Below, piece after piece: positions 1 to 7,858 of a DNA stretch of 64,000 nt (positions within the stretch are counted from its first letter, which is position 1; each line of letters opens with the position of its first letter). This DNA comes from Ktedonobacter robiniae (GTDB lineage Bacteria; Chloroflexota; Ktedonobacteria; Ktedonobacterales; Ktedonobacteraceae), in NCBI RefSeq assembly GCF_016587375.1, contig NZ_BNJG01000001.1:2480001-2544000 (forward strand). The letters are read 5' to 3'. The translations under genes and the position numbers were made by a program. Under the pieces are notes generated by a model. The model was not told the origin of the DNA. It saw nothing but the letters and a program-made list of their open reading frames with translations, and made no database searches.

Positions 1-636
1 GTCGGGCGCGCGCCCAATGCTAAAGCCCTGCTTCTCCGGCGCGAGCTGGAAGACGCGGCGATCCTGCCCAGTATAGTTTGTCACTTCAAGGGTGGGAATG
101 CCCTTGATCTCGGGCGCGCCAGCCTTGGAGCCACCCAGGCCCATGGGTCCATTAGCCTGAATAGTGGGTTGGTATCCAGCCTGAGATGGTGCCTGTGGCG
201 GCATGACCTGGTACCCCGCCTGTTGATAGCTGGCCTGAGGCGGTGTCTGTGGCGGCATAGGTGGCAATTGGGGTGAAGCTGCGTATGGTGCATTGCCTAC
301 CGTTGCAGGAGCAGCAGTAGGGATGCCCAGGCGGAAGTTCACCCGACCTCCTATGCAGACAATATCGCCTGCTTTGAGGAAGGCCTGTTGGGTCTCCTGC
401 TGATTGACGGTTAGTGTGTTCTGGGGAGCCAGTTTCTCAATCTTCCAGGCACCGTTGACCAGCGAGAGCTGGACATGGCGGCGGGAGATTGAAGGATCGG
501 AAATAACAATATCATTGCCCGGCTCGCGTCCAATTTGCAGGACCGGCTTGCCAACTGGCAGAACCGAGCCCGCGCTTGGACCTGAGAGAAACTCAAGCGA
601 AGCGAGATTTGGGGACGGTGGTTGAGCCACGTTCAT
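1..636 (-). CDS. FHA-domain protein, 3' part cut by window edge
   Basis: The reading frame is open from the ATG at 636 to the window edge (212 codons), so the C-terminus lies outside. Residues 27-107 form a forkhead-associated domain with the GR (36-37), SRRH (51-54) and NG signatures; FHA domains bind phosphothreonine. A Pro/Gln-rich linker with repeated PPQ-type segments follows (about 115-170). A second FHA-like start (LEVTNYTGQ, then IGRAPD) begins near residue 183. Two N-terminal FHA domains in tandem are known from ABC transporters and signalling proteins of related bacteria, but the rest is not visible, so the output domain is unknown. No good ribosome-binding site precedes the ATG. 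An in-frame GTG lies 36 bases upstream, so the start is uncertain. Confidence 0.8.
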   Translation of the reverse strand, partial: MNVAQPPSPNLASLEFLSGPSAGSVLPVGKPVLQIGREPGNDIVISDPSISRRHVQLSLVNGAWKIEKLAPQNTLTVNQQETQQAFLKAGDIVCIGGRVNFRLGIPTAAPATVGNAPYAASPQLPPMPPQTPPQASYQQAGYQVMPPQAPSQAGYQPTIQANGPMGLGGSKAGAPEIKGIPTLEVTNYTGQDRRVFQLAPEKQGFSIGRAPD

Positions 637-895
637 GTAGTGTTGTCGCGAGCGGACGCGCGTAGCATGCACGACGCGCCAGCGACGTCTCCTTTCCGCG
701 AGAGGTAAGGTAAAAGATTGCGTTACAAAAATGGATATGATAAATGCGGATATTTGAGTATGTAATATGCCCATTATAGAGAATAAGCATTGCCTATGCA
801 ACCACTCTCTTATTATAGAGAACGATGGATCTGTCATGCTCTCGACCATGGATTTGTGTGATATCACCTTGCCCCATCCAATGCACAAATTATAT
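637..895. other. Intergenic region upstream of the FHA gene
   Basis: This stretch is AT-rich from about 700 to 900 and separates the FHA gene from a long palindrome. It should hold the promoter of the FHA gene, read leftwards, but no clear -35/-10 pair could be assigned. No open reading frame in it resembles a known protein. Confidence 0.4.
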
Positions 896-958
896 ATGGG
901 TTAATAGTGTGTCCCCTGGACAGCCGGAGGCTGTCCAGGGGACACACTATTAACCCAT
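896..958. terminator. Perfect 30-bp palindrome (likely bidirectional terminator)
   Basis: Arms 896-925 and 929-958 are perfectly complementary with a 3-base loop (gga). It lies downstream of the leftward gene ending at 983 and upstream of the FHA gene. There is no U-tract typical of an intrinsic terminator. Its function as a 3'-end or insulator structure is inferred. Confidence 0.6.
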
Positions 959-959
959 T

Positions 960-983
960 GCGAGCGCCGCAGGCGCGAGAAGT
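960..983. repeat. 24-bp GC-rich repeat, copy 1
   Basis: The 24 bases starting GCGAGCGCCGCAGG recur at 6711-6734 with 22 of 24 identical. Both copies abut a long palindrome. The core GCGCC-GCA-GGCGC forms a small hairpin. Confidence 0.6.
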
Positions 984-2341
984 TAGGCGCCGGGGGCTTT
1001 GTGTAGGTTGATGTTGCCGATGCTCACATCAAGGTTGAGGGAGGCGGGCGCGGGCGTGCCAGCCTGGGGATTGAGTGGGCCGTTATAGCTCATGGAGTTC
1101 TCGTCTTTGGGATCTTTTTGGGGCTGAATAGGGAAATCGCTTTTGATTTTGCCTATATTAGTGGTGAGGTTGACCTGAATGTTCAGGTTGGCGGGAAGGG
1201 TTACATCGACATTGCCCTGCTCGCTACGAATGTAGTAGCGCGCAGGAGCAGTGGCGGTCGCCGTGGGGGGAATCAGGAGCAGGCCATTGAAGGTCACGCC
1301 CTTCTGGCCCGTTTCGAGGCGCGAGCCGGAGGCGAGGATGGCCTGGGTCACCTTGATGGCTCCTGTATTACCGTGAAGGCTATATACACCACTTAAGCCC
1401 TGAACAGTGATGTTGCCTACGGGCGCCTCGACTCCTATCTGGAGCGAGGGCGTCTGAGGGAGAATACCGGGCGGGATATGAATGGTAATATCGGTCGAGG
1501 CCGTCGTGTCCTGTGCCAGTCCTCCAGTAGTGGGAAAGACCACGTTGACAATCAGTGCCTCACCGCTGGCTGTGGTGCCCTGCTGATTGGTGGGATTAGG
1601 CAGACGGGTACAGGTCAGAGGCTGGGTTACGGTTGCAGGCGGCTGGATCTCAACCTTCATCTGGGCGAACTTCTGTTGCGCATCGCCCTGTGAGGTGGCC
1701 TGGACCATCTTCTTGCTGGTGATAGTCGTGGTGGCGCTGCTAGGATCGACGAGCAGCGCGACATTGCCAATTTTAGTGCAGACCTCAACTGTGCCCAGCG
1801 AGGTGATAGGCGTGGTCACGCTCTCTTCTTTAGTATACTGGTGTAGTGGATTAAAGGGATTGACGGGCGTGCCACCGTTTTTGAGGGAAGGGACGACGAA
1901 GTAGAGCACCACCGCGATGGCGAGACCCACGGCCACAAGCATCCCCAGCCCACAGCCAAGGAGCATTGAGGGGAGAGAACTCTTGCGGCGGCGGGGACGC
2001 TTGCGTGCCACCGGGCGCGCGCGAGCTGGTTCTCTGGGGCCAGGCGAGCGGCGTGGAGGTGTAGAGGAATACGCGCTGGAGCGCCTGCGCCGGGGAATGT
2101 ACTCAGGATAGGTCTCCTCGTCGGCCTCGCCAGCGTTTACTGAGTCTTCCCACGCGTCATATGCGTCATACTCTTCAACTGGCAGCTCTTCTTCAAGATA
2201 ATCCTCGTCATTAATGGGCCGTGTGCGCTGTATATAGGGCCGTTGGCGGTTGGTGTAGTAGCGTCCCTGGTCCTGTGCTCTGCGCCTGTTACGCCCATCG
2301 GGATACTGTTCCTGATTGCCGCGTGGGGTTCCCTGGTCCAT
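983..2341 (-). CDS. Single-pass membrane protein with DUF4097-like C-terminal domain
   Basis: A 452-residue protein. Residues 1-120 are charged and probably disordered, rich in Arg, Pro, Tyr and acidic stretches. They end in a strongly basic patch before one transmembrane helix (about 123-150), so the large C-terminal part is probably outside the cell. That part contains repeated GNxxV-type beta strands (for example GNITVQGLSG, GNVDVTLP, GNINLH), like the DUF4097 putative-adhesin or beta-solenoid fold. The ATG at 2341 was chosen because the open frame upstream of it runs through the palindrome at 2440-2500; a purine-rich stretch precedes it. The function is unknown; a surface or envelope role is inferred. 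Confidence 0.7.
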   Translation of the reverse strand: MDQGTPRGNQEQYPDGRNRRRAQDQGRYYTNRQRPYIQRTRPINDEDYLEEELPVEEYDAYDAWEDSVNAGEADEETYPEYIPRRRRSSAYSSTPPRRSPGPREPARARPVARKRPRRRKSSLPSMLLGCGLGMLVAVGLAIAVVLYFVVPSLKNGGTPVNPFNPLHQYTKEESVTTPITSLGTVEVCTKIGNVALLVDPSSATTTITSKKMVQATSQGDAQQKFAQMKVEIQPPATVTQPLTCTRLPNPTNQQGTTASGEALIVNVVFPTTGGLAQDTTASTDITIHIPPGILPQTPSLQIGVEAPVGNITVQGLSGVYSLHGNTGAIKVTQAILASGSRLETGQKGVTFNGLLLIPPTATATAPARYYIRSEQGNVDVTLPANLNIQVNLTTNIGKIKSDFPIQPQKDPKDENSMSYNGPLNPQAGTPAPASLNLDVSIGNINLHKAPGA

Positions 2342-2439
2342 ACTCTCTCTCGCTTTCCCTGTCGTATATATGCTACACCTATCATACGTTACGCAGGCCG
2401 AATTTGCAGCAATTTTATATCCCTTTTTCGTGTCATAAG

Positions 2440-2500
2440 GATATGGACGATGGATGTGGCTGGTGGGTTTTGCCCACCAGCCACATCCATCGTCCATATC
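2440..2500. repeat. Perfect 28-bp palindrome between divergent genes
   Basis: Arms 2440-2467 and 2473-2500 are perfectly complementary, with a 5-base loop. It lies in the 244-base gap between the divergent genes at 2341 and 2586. Unlike the other long palindromes it is therefore not at a gene 3' end. The GGCTGGTGGG arm tip resembles those of the other palindromes. Confidence 0.65.
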
Positions 2501-2585
2501 ACAAAACCTTTTCAATCCCCTGACTGCACGTTATAATAGGGAAGATTATCTCATACGTTAAGCTGCGAGTAGGAGCAATTTTAAG

Positions 2586-3539
2586 ATGGCTGGTAAGCAG
2601 CGTTTGCTAGTACGCTTTTGGGGTGTACGTGGCAGCTATCCAACGCCGGGAGCACATACGCTCCGTCATGGTGGCAATACCTCCTGTATTGAGGTGCAGG
2701 CGGGCGAGCATACCCTGATTTTCGACGCTGGCAGCGGCATTATTCGCCTGGGCGACGCGTTGATGAGGCGCCTGGCTCAGGATACGACGAAGCAGGAGAG
2801 CCTGGACCTGGCGTTGTTTATCACTCATGGGCATGGAGACCACCTCGTGGGTTTTCCATTCTTTGCTCCTCTCTTCGAGGCTCGTACGAAGTTACATCTC
2901 TTCGGCCCGGACCTGGCGGGCCAGAATATAGAACAGCTTGTAACACCACTTATGTCGCCCCCATATTTCCCGGTAGATATGCGCCAACTTCCCTCCCAAC
3001 GTACCTTCCACACGCTCTATGATACTCAATGTGTCACCTGGCATGCTGGCGGCCCTGCTTTGGAGGAGAGCGCTGAGGGCAACGCGGGAGCCGAGGGCGA
3101 ATTGAGGGTCGTCGCGAAATTGACGCAGTGTCACCCACAGAATGGAGCCTGTATTTATCGGATCGAGTACGCGGGGAAGAGTATTGTGTATGCGACGGAT
3201 GTTGAGTGGAAGGAGGGGAGTGATGCCGAGTTTGTGCAATTTATAGAGGGGGCGGACCTCTTGATTCACGATGCACAGTATACCGTGACCGATTATCAAC
3301 AGGAGAAGCATGGCTTTGGGCATAGCACCATTGCCATGGCGACTGAGGCGGCCCGCCTGGCGCAGGTTCGTGAACTGGTGCTCTTTCATCATGAGCCGAC
3401 CTACGACGATAACCAGCTTGACCTGATGGAGGCTGAGGCACGCGCGCAATTCGCGCATACACGCTCCGCCTGCGAGGGGATGGAGATCGACCTTTTGGCA
3501 GAGACGCAGAAAGAACAGAGAAGAGAGAAAACGTTATGA
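2586..3539 (+). CDS. MBL-fold metallo-hydrolase
   Basis: A 317-residue protein starting at the ATG at 2586, with GGAG about 10 bases upstream. The N-terminus FWGVRGSYPTPG and the metal motif THGHGDH (80-86), with later conserved Asp (ATDVEW, HDAQYT) and His (GFGHST, LFHHEP) residues, place it in the metallo-beta-lactamase fold. It falls near the RNase Z/PhnP-like phosphodiesterase group that begins with this VRGS motif. Two metal ions probably activate water to cleave a phosphodiester or similar bond; the substrate cannot be read from sequence. It overlaps the following protease gene by 4 bases, so the two are probably co-translated. Confidence 0.85.
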   Translation: MAGKQRLLVRFWGVRGSYPTPGAHTLRHGGNTSCIEVQAGEHTLIFDAGSGIIRLGDALMRRLAQDTTKQESLDLALFITHGHGDHLVGFPFFAPLFEARTKLHLFGPDLAGQNIEQLVTPLMSPPYFPVDMRQLPSQRTFHTLYDTQCVTWHAGGPALEESAEGNAGAEGELRVVAKLTQCHPQNGACIYRIEYAGKSIVYATDVEWKEGSDAEFVQFIEGADLLIHDAQYTVTDYQQEKHGFGHSTIAMATEAARLAQVRELVLFHHEPTYDDNQLDLMEAEARAQFAHTRSACEGMEIDLLAETQKEQRREKTL

Positions 3540-4273
3540 AAATAAACGTGCTTCTAGCGCTGATGATCATCCTGTCATTTCTCGTGGCCATTGTGTTGCA
3601 CGAGTGGGCGCATGCCGCCGTGGCGAACTGGCTGGGTGATTCGACTCCGCGTCGCGAGGGACGCCAATCTCTCCGTCTGCGTGCGCATATTGAGCCGCTT
3701 GGATTGATCATGTGCATTTTTATGGCGTTTCAGCCTGGAGCCTTACCTATGGGGCTTGGCTGGGGGGCGGCTGTGAAGCCTGACCCCTGGAAGTTGCGCA
3801 CCGGCCCCAATCGTGGCGTAATCACGGTCGCCCTGGCGGGCCCGCTGATGAACCTGGGGCTGGGCATTGTAAGCGCTTTGCTGGTGCGTATACTGGAGAC
3901 TACAAGCATTGCGCTCTACATTAACAACCCAATAACTATTCGTCTCGTTCAGCTCCTGGTCGTCTTTTCGGTTGTGAACTTCTCTCTGGTGCTCTTTAAT
4001 ATTCTGCCGTTCTATCCCCTGGACGGCTACCAGGTGTTGTATACGCTGCTTCCGAGCAAACAGGCCGTGAAGTTTGCGCGCTGGGCTGCCCCATATGGGC
4101 CAGTGATTATCTTAGTTCTCTTTCTTGTTTTACCATTTGTAGGGAGGCTGTTGAATGTAGGAGACTTCTTCCTCTTTAACTTAGGCCCCTATATCTGGTC
4201 GGGAGCGATAATAGCGCTTCAACCTCTTACTGGTATTCCAGTCCAATATCTCGGTGGATGGTATTTCTTATAA
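3536..4273 (+). CDS. Site-2 protease family (M50) membrane metalloprotease
   Basis: A 245-residue polytopic membrane protein. The zinc motif HEWAH (22-26) lies in the first hydrophobic helix. The third ligand motif, in the form NILPFYPLDG, lies about two-thirds along, as in S2P/M50 intramembrane proteases. Five or so hydrophobic segments are visible. The PDZ domain of RseP is absent, which makes it a short minimal-type S2P. The ATG at 3536 overlaps the stop of the MBL gene, indicating an operon. Its substrate is unknown. Confidence 0.85.
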   Translation: MKINVLLALMIILSFLVAIVLHEWAHAAVANWLGDSTPRREGRQSLRLRAHIEPLGLIMCIFMAFQPGALPMGLGWGAAVKPDPWKLRTGPNRGVITVALAGPLMNLGLGIVSALLVRILETTSIALYINNPITIRLVQLLVVFSVVNFSLVLFNILPFYPLDGYQVLYTLLPSKQAVKFARWAAPYGPVIILVLFLVLPFVGRLLNVGDFFLFNLGPYIWSGAIIALQPLTGIPVQYLGGWYFL

Positions 4274-4393
4274 CCTTGGGAGACTATACCGGAGTGCGAT
4301 ACATTAGCCCTACCGAGATTATTTATGTGGGTGTGTTGGTGAAGGTGGTTCTGGAAAGGGCCGCCGGTAGTTGTGAGGTGGTAGTAAGATACT

Positions 4394-4921
4394 ATGATAT
4401 TACAGAAGGTTCACTATCGGCTGGGACAGGTGCGGCAGCAGATGGGTTTTGTGCAGCCGCTCACGCTGGATGAGCATCGAGAGGTCACGCGCTGGCTTCC
4501 ACAGTCGGCGCTCTCGTTGTTTTATACAATGACGCCAGCAGACCAGCGACATAGCGTACGTGTGTGTCAGGGGTTGCAGGAGAGCGGTTGCCAGGAAGAG
4601 GATATGCTCGCGGCGGCACTCTTGCATGATGTGGGGAAGGCTGAAGGACGTGTACCTTTCTGGACTCGACCGGTGATTGTACTAGGGAAATTACTGGCCC
4701 CAGCCCTGCTCTCGAAAATCGCCGTCTCTCCCCTGGATGCAGAGAAGAGTCGCGTAACACGCTGGCGGCTGACGCTTGGCTATGCCTGGTGGCACGCGGA
4801 GGTAGGAGCAGAACTGGCCCAGGCCGCAGGCCTTTCGGAACGCGCGGTCCTCTATATCAAAACTCATCACCAGGCAAATGGGCCCGCCGCCATCTTATAC
4901 CGCATTGACGAGGTATCATAG
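4394..4921 (+). CDS. HD-domain protein (predicted phosphohydrolase)
   Basis: A 175-residue protein. An HD-superfamily metal site is visible: His53 (in RHSVRV), His78-Asp79 (in ALLHDVGK), a His in YAWWHAEVG and the late THH motif near residue 157. Such proteins hydrolyse nucleotides, phosphate esters or cyclic dinucleotides; the substrate is not inferable. It lies 120 bases after the M50 gene and 6 bases before scpA, so it may be transcribed with them. The start at 4394 lacks a strong ribosome-binding site. Confidence 0.75.
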   Translation: MILQKVHYRLGQVRQQMGFVQPLTLDEHREVTRWLPQSALSLFYTMTPADQRHSVRVCQGLQESGCQEEDMLAAALLHDVGKAEGRVPFWTRPVIVLGKLLAPALLSKIAVSPLDAEKSRVTRWRLTLGYAWWHAEVGAELAQAAGLSERAVLYIKTHHQANGPAAILYRIDEVS

Positions 4922-4927
4922 TCCCCC

Positions 4928-5836
4928 ATGTTAAAAAAAGTTGAAAAAGTTAACAAGGCTGAACACGCTGAGCAGGCTGACCCACGTGCCAACGCGCAAC
5001 TTGCCTCGGAACTCTCGCCGAAGGAGGCGGCAGAGCAGAGCGCGCGCGAGCAGGCACGCTATGTCGTGCATCTTCCCATATTTGAAGGCCCCCTGGATCT
5101 GCTGCTGCATTTAATTGAGAAGCGGCAAATGGAGATTACTACCGTTTCGCTGGTCGCGGTAACGGATCAGTATCTGGAATATTTAGCGCAGTGTGAGTCG
5201 GAGGCTTTGCCTCTGGCGAATATGGCGGCCTTTGTCTCCATTGCCGCGCGTTTGCTGTATATCAAATCGCAGAGCCTGCTTCCTCAGACCCCGCGCGAGG
5301 AGGGCAATAGCGAGGCCGAGAGCGCCAGCAGCCTGGCCGAGGAGCTACAGCATCACCTCTTAGAGTATAGGCTGGCTAAAGAAATCGCCTCGACGTTAAA
5401 GCAGCGTGAGGAAGAGGGTTTGCAGACGCATGGGCGTTCGAGCCTGCTAGCAGGTATCGAGGCCCAGCTTGCCTGGATGCCGCCCACGCTCACAGGTATG
5501 GAGGCTCAATCGCTCAGCCGGGCCTTTCAGCGCCTACTGGAGATGAAGGTCAAGGAAGAGGCCCAGGGCGAGCACCTGATGCCCGTCGCACGCGTACGGG
5601 TGAGCGACCAGATCGCCGAGATTGTCGAACGCTTGCAGGAGCGCGAGACAATCTTACTCGAAGAGGTTCTAGAAAATGAGTCCTCACGCTTCGTGATTGT
5701 GGTCACCTTTATCGCCGTCCTTGAACTCTGGAAGTGGCGCCGCGTGAATGTGGCTCAGGAAGAGCTTTTCGGTGCCATTGTGTTAGAGCGCGGTGAGCGC
5801 TGGTCCTCAACTGAGCACGACGACGTAGAAGATTAA
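4928..5836 (+). CDS. scpA: Segregation and condensation protein A
   Basis: A 302-residue protein with the ScpA/kleisin N-terminal signature, FEGPLDLLLHLIEK (from about residue 53), and ITxVSLVAVTDQYLEYL after it. It also has the C-terminal winged-helix segment with FVVTFIAVLELWK. ScpA bridges SMC heads and ScpB in chromosome condensation. The first ~40 residues are a charged extension not typical of the family. The ATG at 4928 has no clear ribosome-binding site, so an internal start is possible. No scpB follows in this window; instead a 41-bp palindrome containing the stop codon terminates the gene. Confidence 0.9.
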   Translation: MLKKVEKVNKAEHAEQADPRANAQLASELSPKEAAEQSAREQARYVVHLPIFEGPLDLLLHLIEKRQMEITTVSLVAVTDQYLEYLAQCESEALPLANMAAFVSIAARLLYIKSQSLLPQTPREEGNSEAESASSLAEELQHHLLEYRLAKEIASTLKQREEEGLQTHGRSSLLAGIEAQLAWMPPTLTGMEAQSLSRAFQRLLEMKVKEEAQGEHLMPVARVRVSDQIAEIVERLQERETILLEEVLENESSRFVIVVTFIAVLELWKWRRVNVAQEELFGAIVLERGERWSSTEHDDVED

Positions 5837-5914
5837 TGAGTTGAGAGAAAAACGAGAGGATTGGTGCGCGACTAGTCGCGCACCAATCCTCTCGTTTTTC
5901 TCTCAACTCATTAA
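5833..5914. terminator. Perfect 41-bp palindrome at the scpA stop
   Basis: The arms 5833-5873 and 5874-5914 are perfectly complementary with no spacer, giving 82 bases of unbroken dyad symmetry. The scpA stop codon (5834-5836) lies inside the left arm. A run of T follows the central GC-rich part within the right arm (5894-5899), so it could act as an intrinsic terminator in either direction. Confidence 0.7.
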
Positions 5915-5941
5915 AAACTCTATGTGACTTCTAGCAGGAAA

Positions 5942-5962
5942 CTTGACAGTAGTCGACTCAAG
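5942..5962 (+). promoter_or_regulatory. HspR operator (HAIR-like) over the grpE promoter
   Basis: The sequence CTTGACA, 7 bases, ACTCAAG matches the HAIR consensus CTTGAGT-N7-ACTCAAG: the right half-site is exact and the left is 5 of 7. It covers the -35 hexamer of the grpE promoter. The last gene of the operon encodes an HspR-type repressor. Autoregulation is inferred from this pairing. Confidence 0.75.
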
Positions 5963-5971
5963 TTCTATACT
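5943..5971 (+). promoter_or_regulatory. Promoter of grpE-dnaJ-hspR
   Basis: A consensus -35 TTGACA (5943-5948) is followed after 17 bases by TATACT (5966-5971). The predicted start is near 5978, about 90 bases before grpE. Confidence 0.75.
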
Positions 5972-6070
5972 CGAATGCATAATAGCTTGCAGGAGTTTAT
6001 CGCCTTTGGCATAGCGATATGTAGCGTCCATCGTCGTAAAGATAAATAGATATGAGGAGATTGAAACACT

Positions 6071-6637
6071 GTGAAGGAAGAGTTTCAGGAGCAGACCAAC
6101 CAGCAGCAGAATGAGCAGCAAACCTCTGGTGCCGAGGCGCGTGTCGCCGAACTGGAGGCCCAGCTAGAGCAGGCACGCAAGGAGGCCACAGAGAATTGGA
6201 ATAAGTATCTGCGCGAGCGCGCGGAGTGGGATAATTTTCGCAAGCGCCAGGAGCGCCAGTTAGAGACGCGTGTTCTTGCTCACAAGAAATCTCTCTTTCA
6301 CAAACTGCTCGATGTCATGGATAACGTGGAGCGCGCTCTTGTGTACCAGGAGAGCATGGATAAGCAGAACTTGCAGCAGACACTACGTATGTTCCACTGG
6401 CAGATGAACGAGATTCTCCGTGGTGAGGGTCTGAACCCTGTCCCCACGGTGGGCGAGCCCTTTAACCCCTATATGCACGAGGCCATTGAGGCGGTCGAAA
6501 GCGCCGATAAGCCAGAGGGCACGATTCTGGAGGAGACGCGCAAAGGCTACACCCTCGGCGAGGAGACGCTACGTCCCGCGCACGTCAAAGTCAGTGTTCC
6601 CCTGGGAAAGAATGGCAACAACGGAGCCAATAACTAG
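6071..6637 (+). CDS. grpE: Nucleotide exchange factor GrpE
   Basis: A 188-residue protein starting at a GTG with GAGGAG about 12 bases upstream. Residues ~15-60 are a Gln/Glu-rich coiled coil. They are followed by the GrpE head features ENWNKYLRERAEWDNFRKR, LLDVMDNVERAL, GEPFNPYMHEA and the final ETLRPAHVKVSV. GrpE releases ADP from DnaK in the Hsp70 cycle. It is the first gene after the HAIR-controlled promoter and is followed by dnaJ and hspR. The dnaK gene is not adjacent, which is unusual because it normally heads such operons. Confidence 0.95.
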   Translation: MKEEFQEQTNQQQNEQQTSGAEARVAELEAQLEQARKEATENWNKYLRERAEWDNFRKRQERQLETRVLAHKKSLFHKLLDVMDNVERALVYQESMDKQNLQQTLRMFHWQMNEILRGEGLNPVPTVGEPFNPYMHEAIEAVESADKPEGTILEETRKGYTLGEETLRPAHVKVSVPLGKNGNNGANN

Positions 6638-6656
6638 CACAACGTGTACGTTATGT

Positions 6657-6711
6657 CTGGTAGGTGGTGCGGGTTGGCGGCTTGCGGCCGCCAACCCGCA
6701 CCACCTACCAG
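6657..6711. terminator. Perfect 25-bp palindrome after grpE
   Basis: Arms 6657-6681 and 6687-6711 are perfectly complementary with loop ttgcg. It lies 19 bases after the grpE stop, between grpE and dnaJ, and is directly joined to the 24-bp repeat at 6711-6734. It might attenuate or process the operon message rather than end it. Confidence 0.6.
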
Positions 6712-6734
6712 CGAGCGCCGCAGGCGTGAGGAGT
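6711..6734. repeat. 24-bp GC-rich repeat, copy 2
   Basis: The second copy of the repeat at 960-983, with 22 of 24 identical, again abutting a palindrome. Confidence 0.6.
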
Positions 6735-6742
6735 CAAACCAA

Positions 6743-6782
6743 TTGTTAGTCAAACCCCGTGTGCACAGGGTTTGACTAACAA
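6743..6782. repeat. 15-bp stem palindrome upstream of dnaJ
   Basis: Arms 6743-6757 and 6768-6782 are perfectly complementary around a 10-base loop that is itself partly palindromic (TGTGCACA). It is the second hairpin in the grpE-dnaJ gap. Confidence 0.55.
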
Positions 6783-6820
6783 ACAGAGTATATGCATGGT
6801 AAAAGAGTGAGGCTGGGCCG

Positions 6821-7834
6821 ATGGATTATAAGGACTACTATAAAATTTTAGGGGTATCGCGCACTGCCAGCGCCGATGACATCAAGAAAGCCTTTCGCAA
6901 ACTGGCGCGCACTCATCATCCCGATGTCAATCCAGGTGATAAGAAGGCGGAAGCGAAGTTCAAAGAGATTAACGAAGCCTACGAGGTCTTATCTGACCCC
7001 GATAAGCGCAAGCGCTATGATACGCTTGGACCAAACTGGCGCGATCAATTTAACGGCTTTTCGGGAGCCAGGCGGAGTGCGGGTAGCTATCCTAACTATG
7101 ATCCTAGCGGCTCAGGCTTCTCTGATTTCTTCGAAGTACTCTTTGGTCGTAGCGGCGGGCAGGGATTTCCCCCTGGCGCGAACGGGCGAGCCTCTACCGC
7201 GGGCATGCGTAGTCGCGCGGGCGAAAACCTGGAGCAGACCGTCGAGGTGACAATTGAGGAGGCCTATCTTGGTAGCCAGCGTACGTTTACCATTCAGGCC
7301 CCTGAGACCTGTTCCGCCTGTAGGGGCATGGGGCAGATTGGTGGACGCCTATGCGCGAAGTGTGGTGGCCGGGGCAGCCTGAATGGACAGGGCAAGCGCC
7401 TGCAAGTTAAAATTCCGCCCGGTGTAGATAACGGCTCAAAGATCCGTGTGGCGGGCGAGGGTCATCCTGGCGCCGGTGGCGGGCCGCGTGGCGACCTCTT
7501 TCTGGTCATAAGCATCAAGCTAGACTCTGCTTATGAGCGCAAGGGTGATGACCTGTATATGGATGTGGATGTTGACCTCTTCACGGCTATGCTGGGGGGA
7601 TCAGTGCCAGTGACGCTCCCCGATGGGAAGCGCCTGAGTCTGACGATTCCCGCCGAGACGCAGAATGGCAGTCTGTTTCGCCTGGCTGGGAAGGGCATGC
7701 CACATCTCAAAAGCGAGGGGCGAGGGAGCTTCTACGCCCGCGCTAAGGTTGTGCTGCCAATGCGCCTCTCGCCAGAAGAGCGTGGCCTATTTGAGCAGCT
7801 AGCGCGCGCCCGTGGGGTTGAAGCGCATCCATAG
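6821..7834 (+). CDS. dnaJ: DnaJ-family co-chaperone with a half zinc finger
   Basis: A 337-residue protein. It has a J-domain at 1-65 with HPD at 33-35, a Gly/Phe/Ser-rich linker at about 73-135, and a C-terminal peptide-binding domain with [13 protein letters not shown] and GKGMPHL motifs. Only two CxxCxGxG-like motifs are present (Cys164/167 and Cys178/181) instead of the usual four, so only one zinc site can form. This is intermediate between DnaJ and CbpA. It stimulates DnaK ATPase and delivers substrates. It sits between grpE and hspR in a heat-shock operon. Confidence 0.9.
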   Translation: MDYKDYYKILGVSRTASADDIKKAFRKLARTHHPDVNPGDKKAEAKFKEINEAYEVLSDPDKRKRYDTLGPNWRDQFNGFSGARRSAGSYPNYDPSGSGFSDFFEVLFGRSGGQGFPPGANGRASTAGMRSRAGENLEQTVEVTIEEAYLGSQRTFTIQAPETCSACRGMGQIGGRLCAKCGGRGSLNGQGKRLQVKIPPGVDNGSKIRVAGEGHPGAGGGPRGDLFLVISIKLDSAYERKGDDLYMDVDVDLFTAMLGGSVPVTLPDGKRLSLTIPAETQNGSLFRLAGKGMPHLKSEGRGSFYARAKVVLPMRLSPEERGLFEQLARARGVEAHP

Positions 7835-7858
7835 CCCGCTGAAAGGAGGGATGTACGC

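Noticed and set aside
1118-1904. Several plus-strand frames of 70-105 codons opposite the DUF4097-like gene
   Set aside because: All are shadows of the minus-strand gene without start signals or motifs.
4258-4473. A 71-codon frame overlapping the M50 and HD genes
   Set aside because: It overlaps two better supported genes in another frame and has no motif.
5837-6070. CIRCE (HrcA) operator upstream of grpE
   Set aside because: The inverted repeat present matches HAIR (7-base spacing, ACTCAAG half-site), not TTAGCACTC-N9-GAGTGCTAA.
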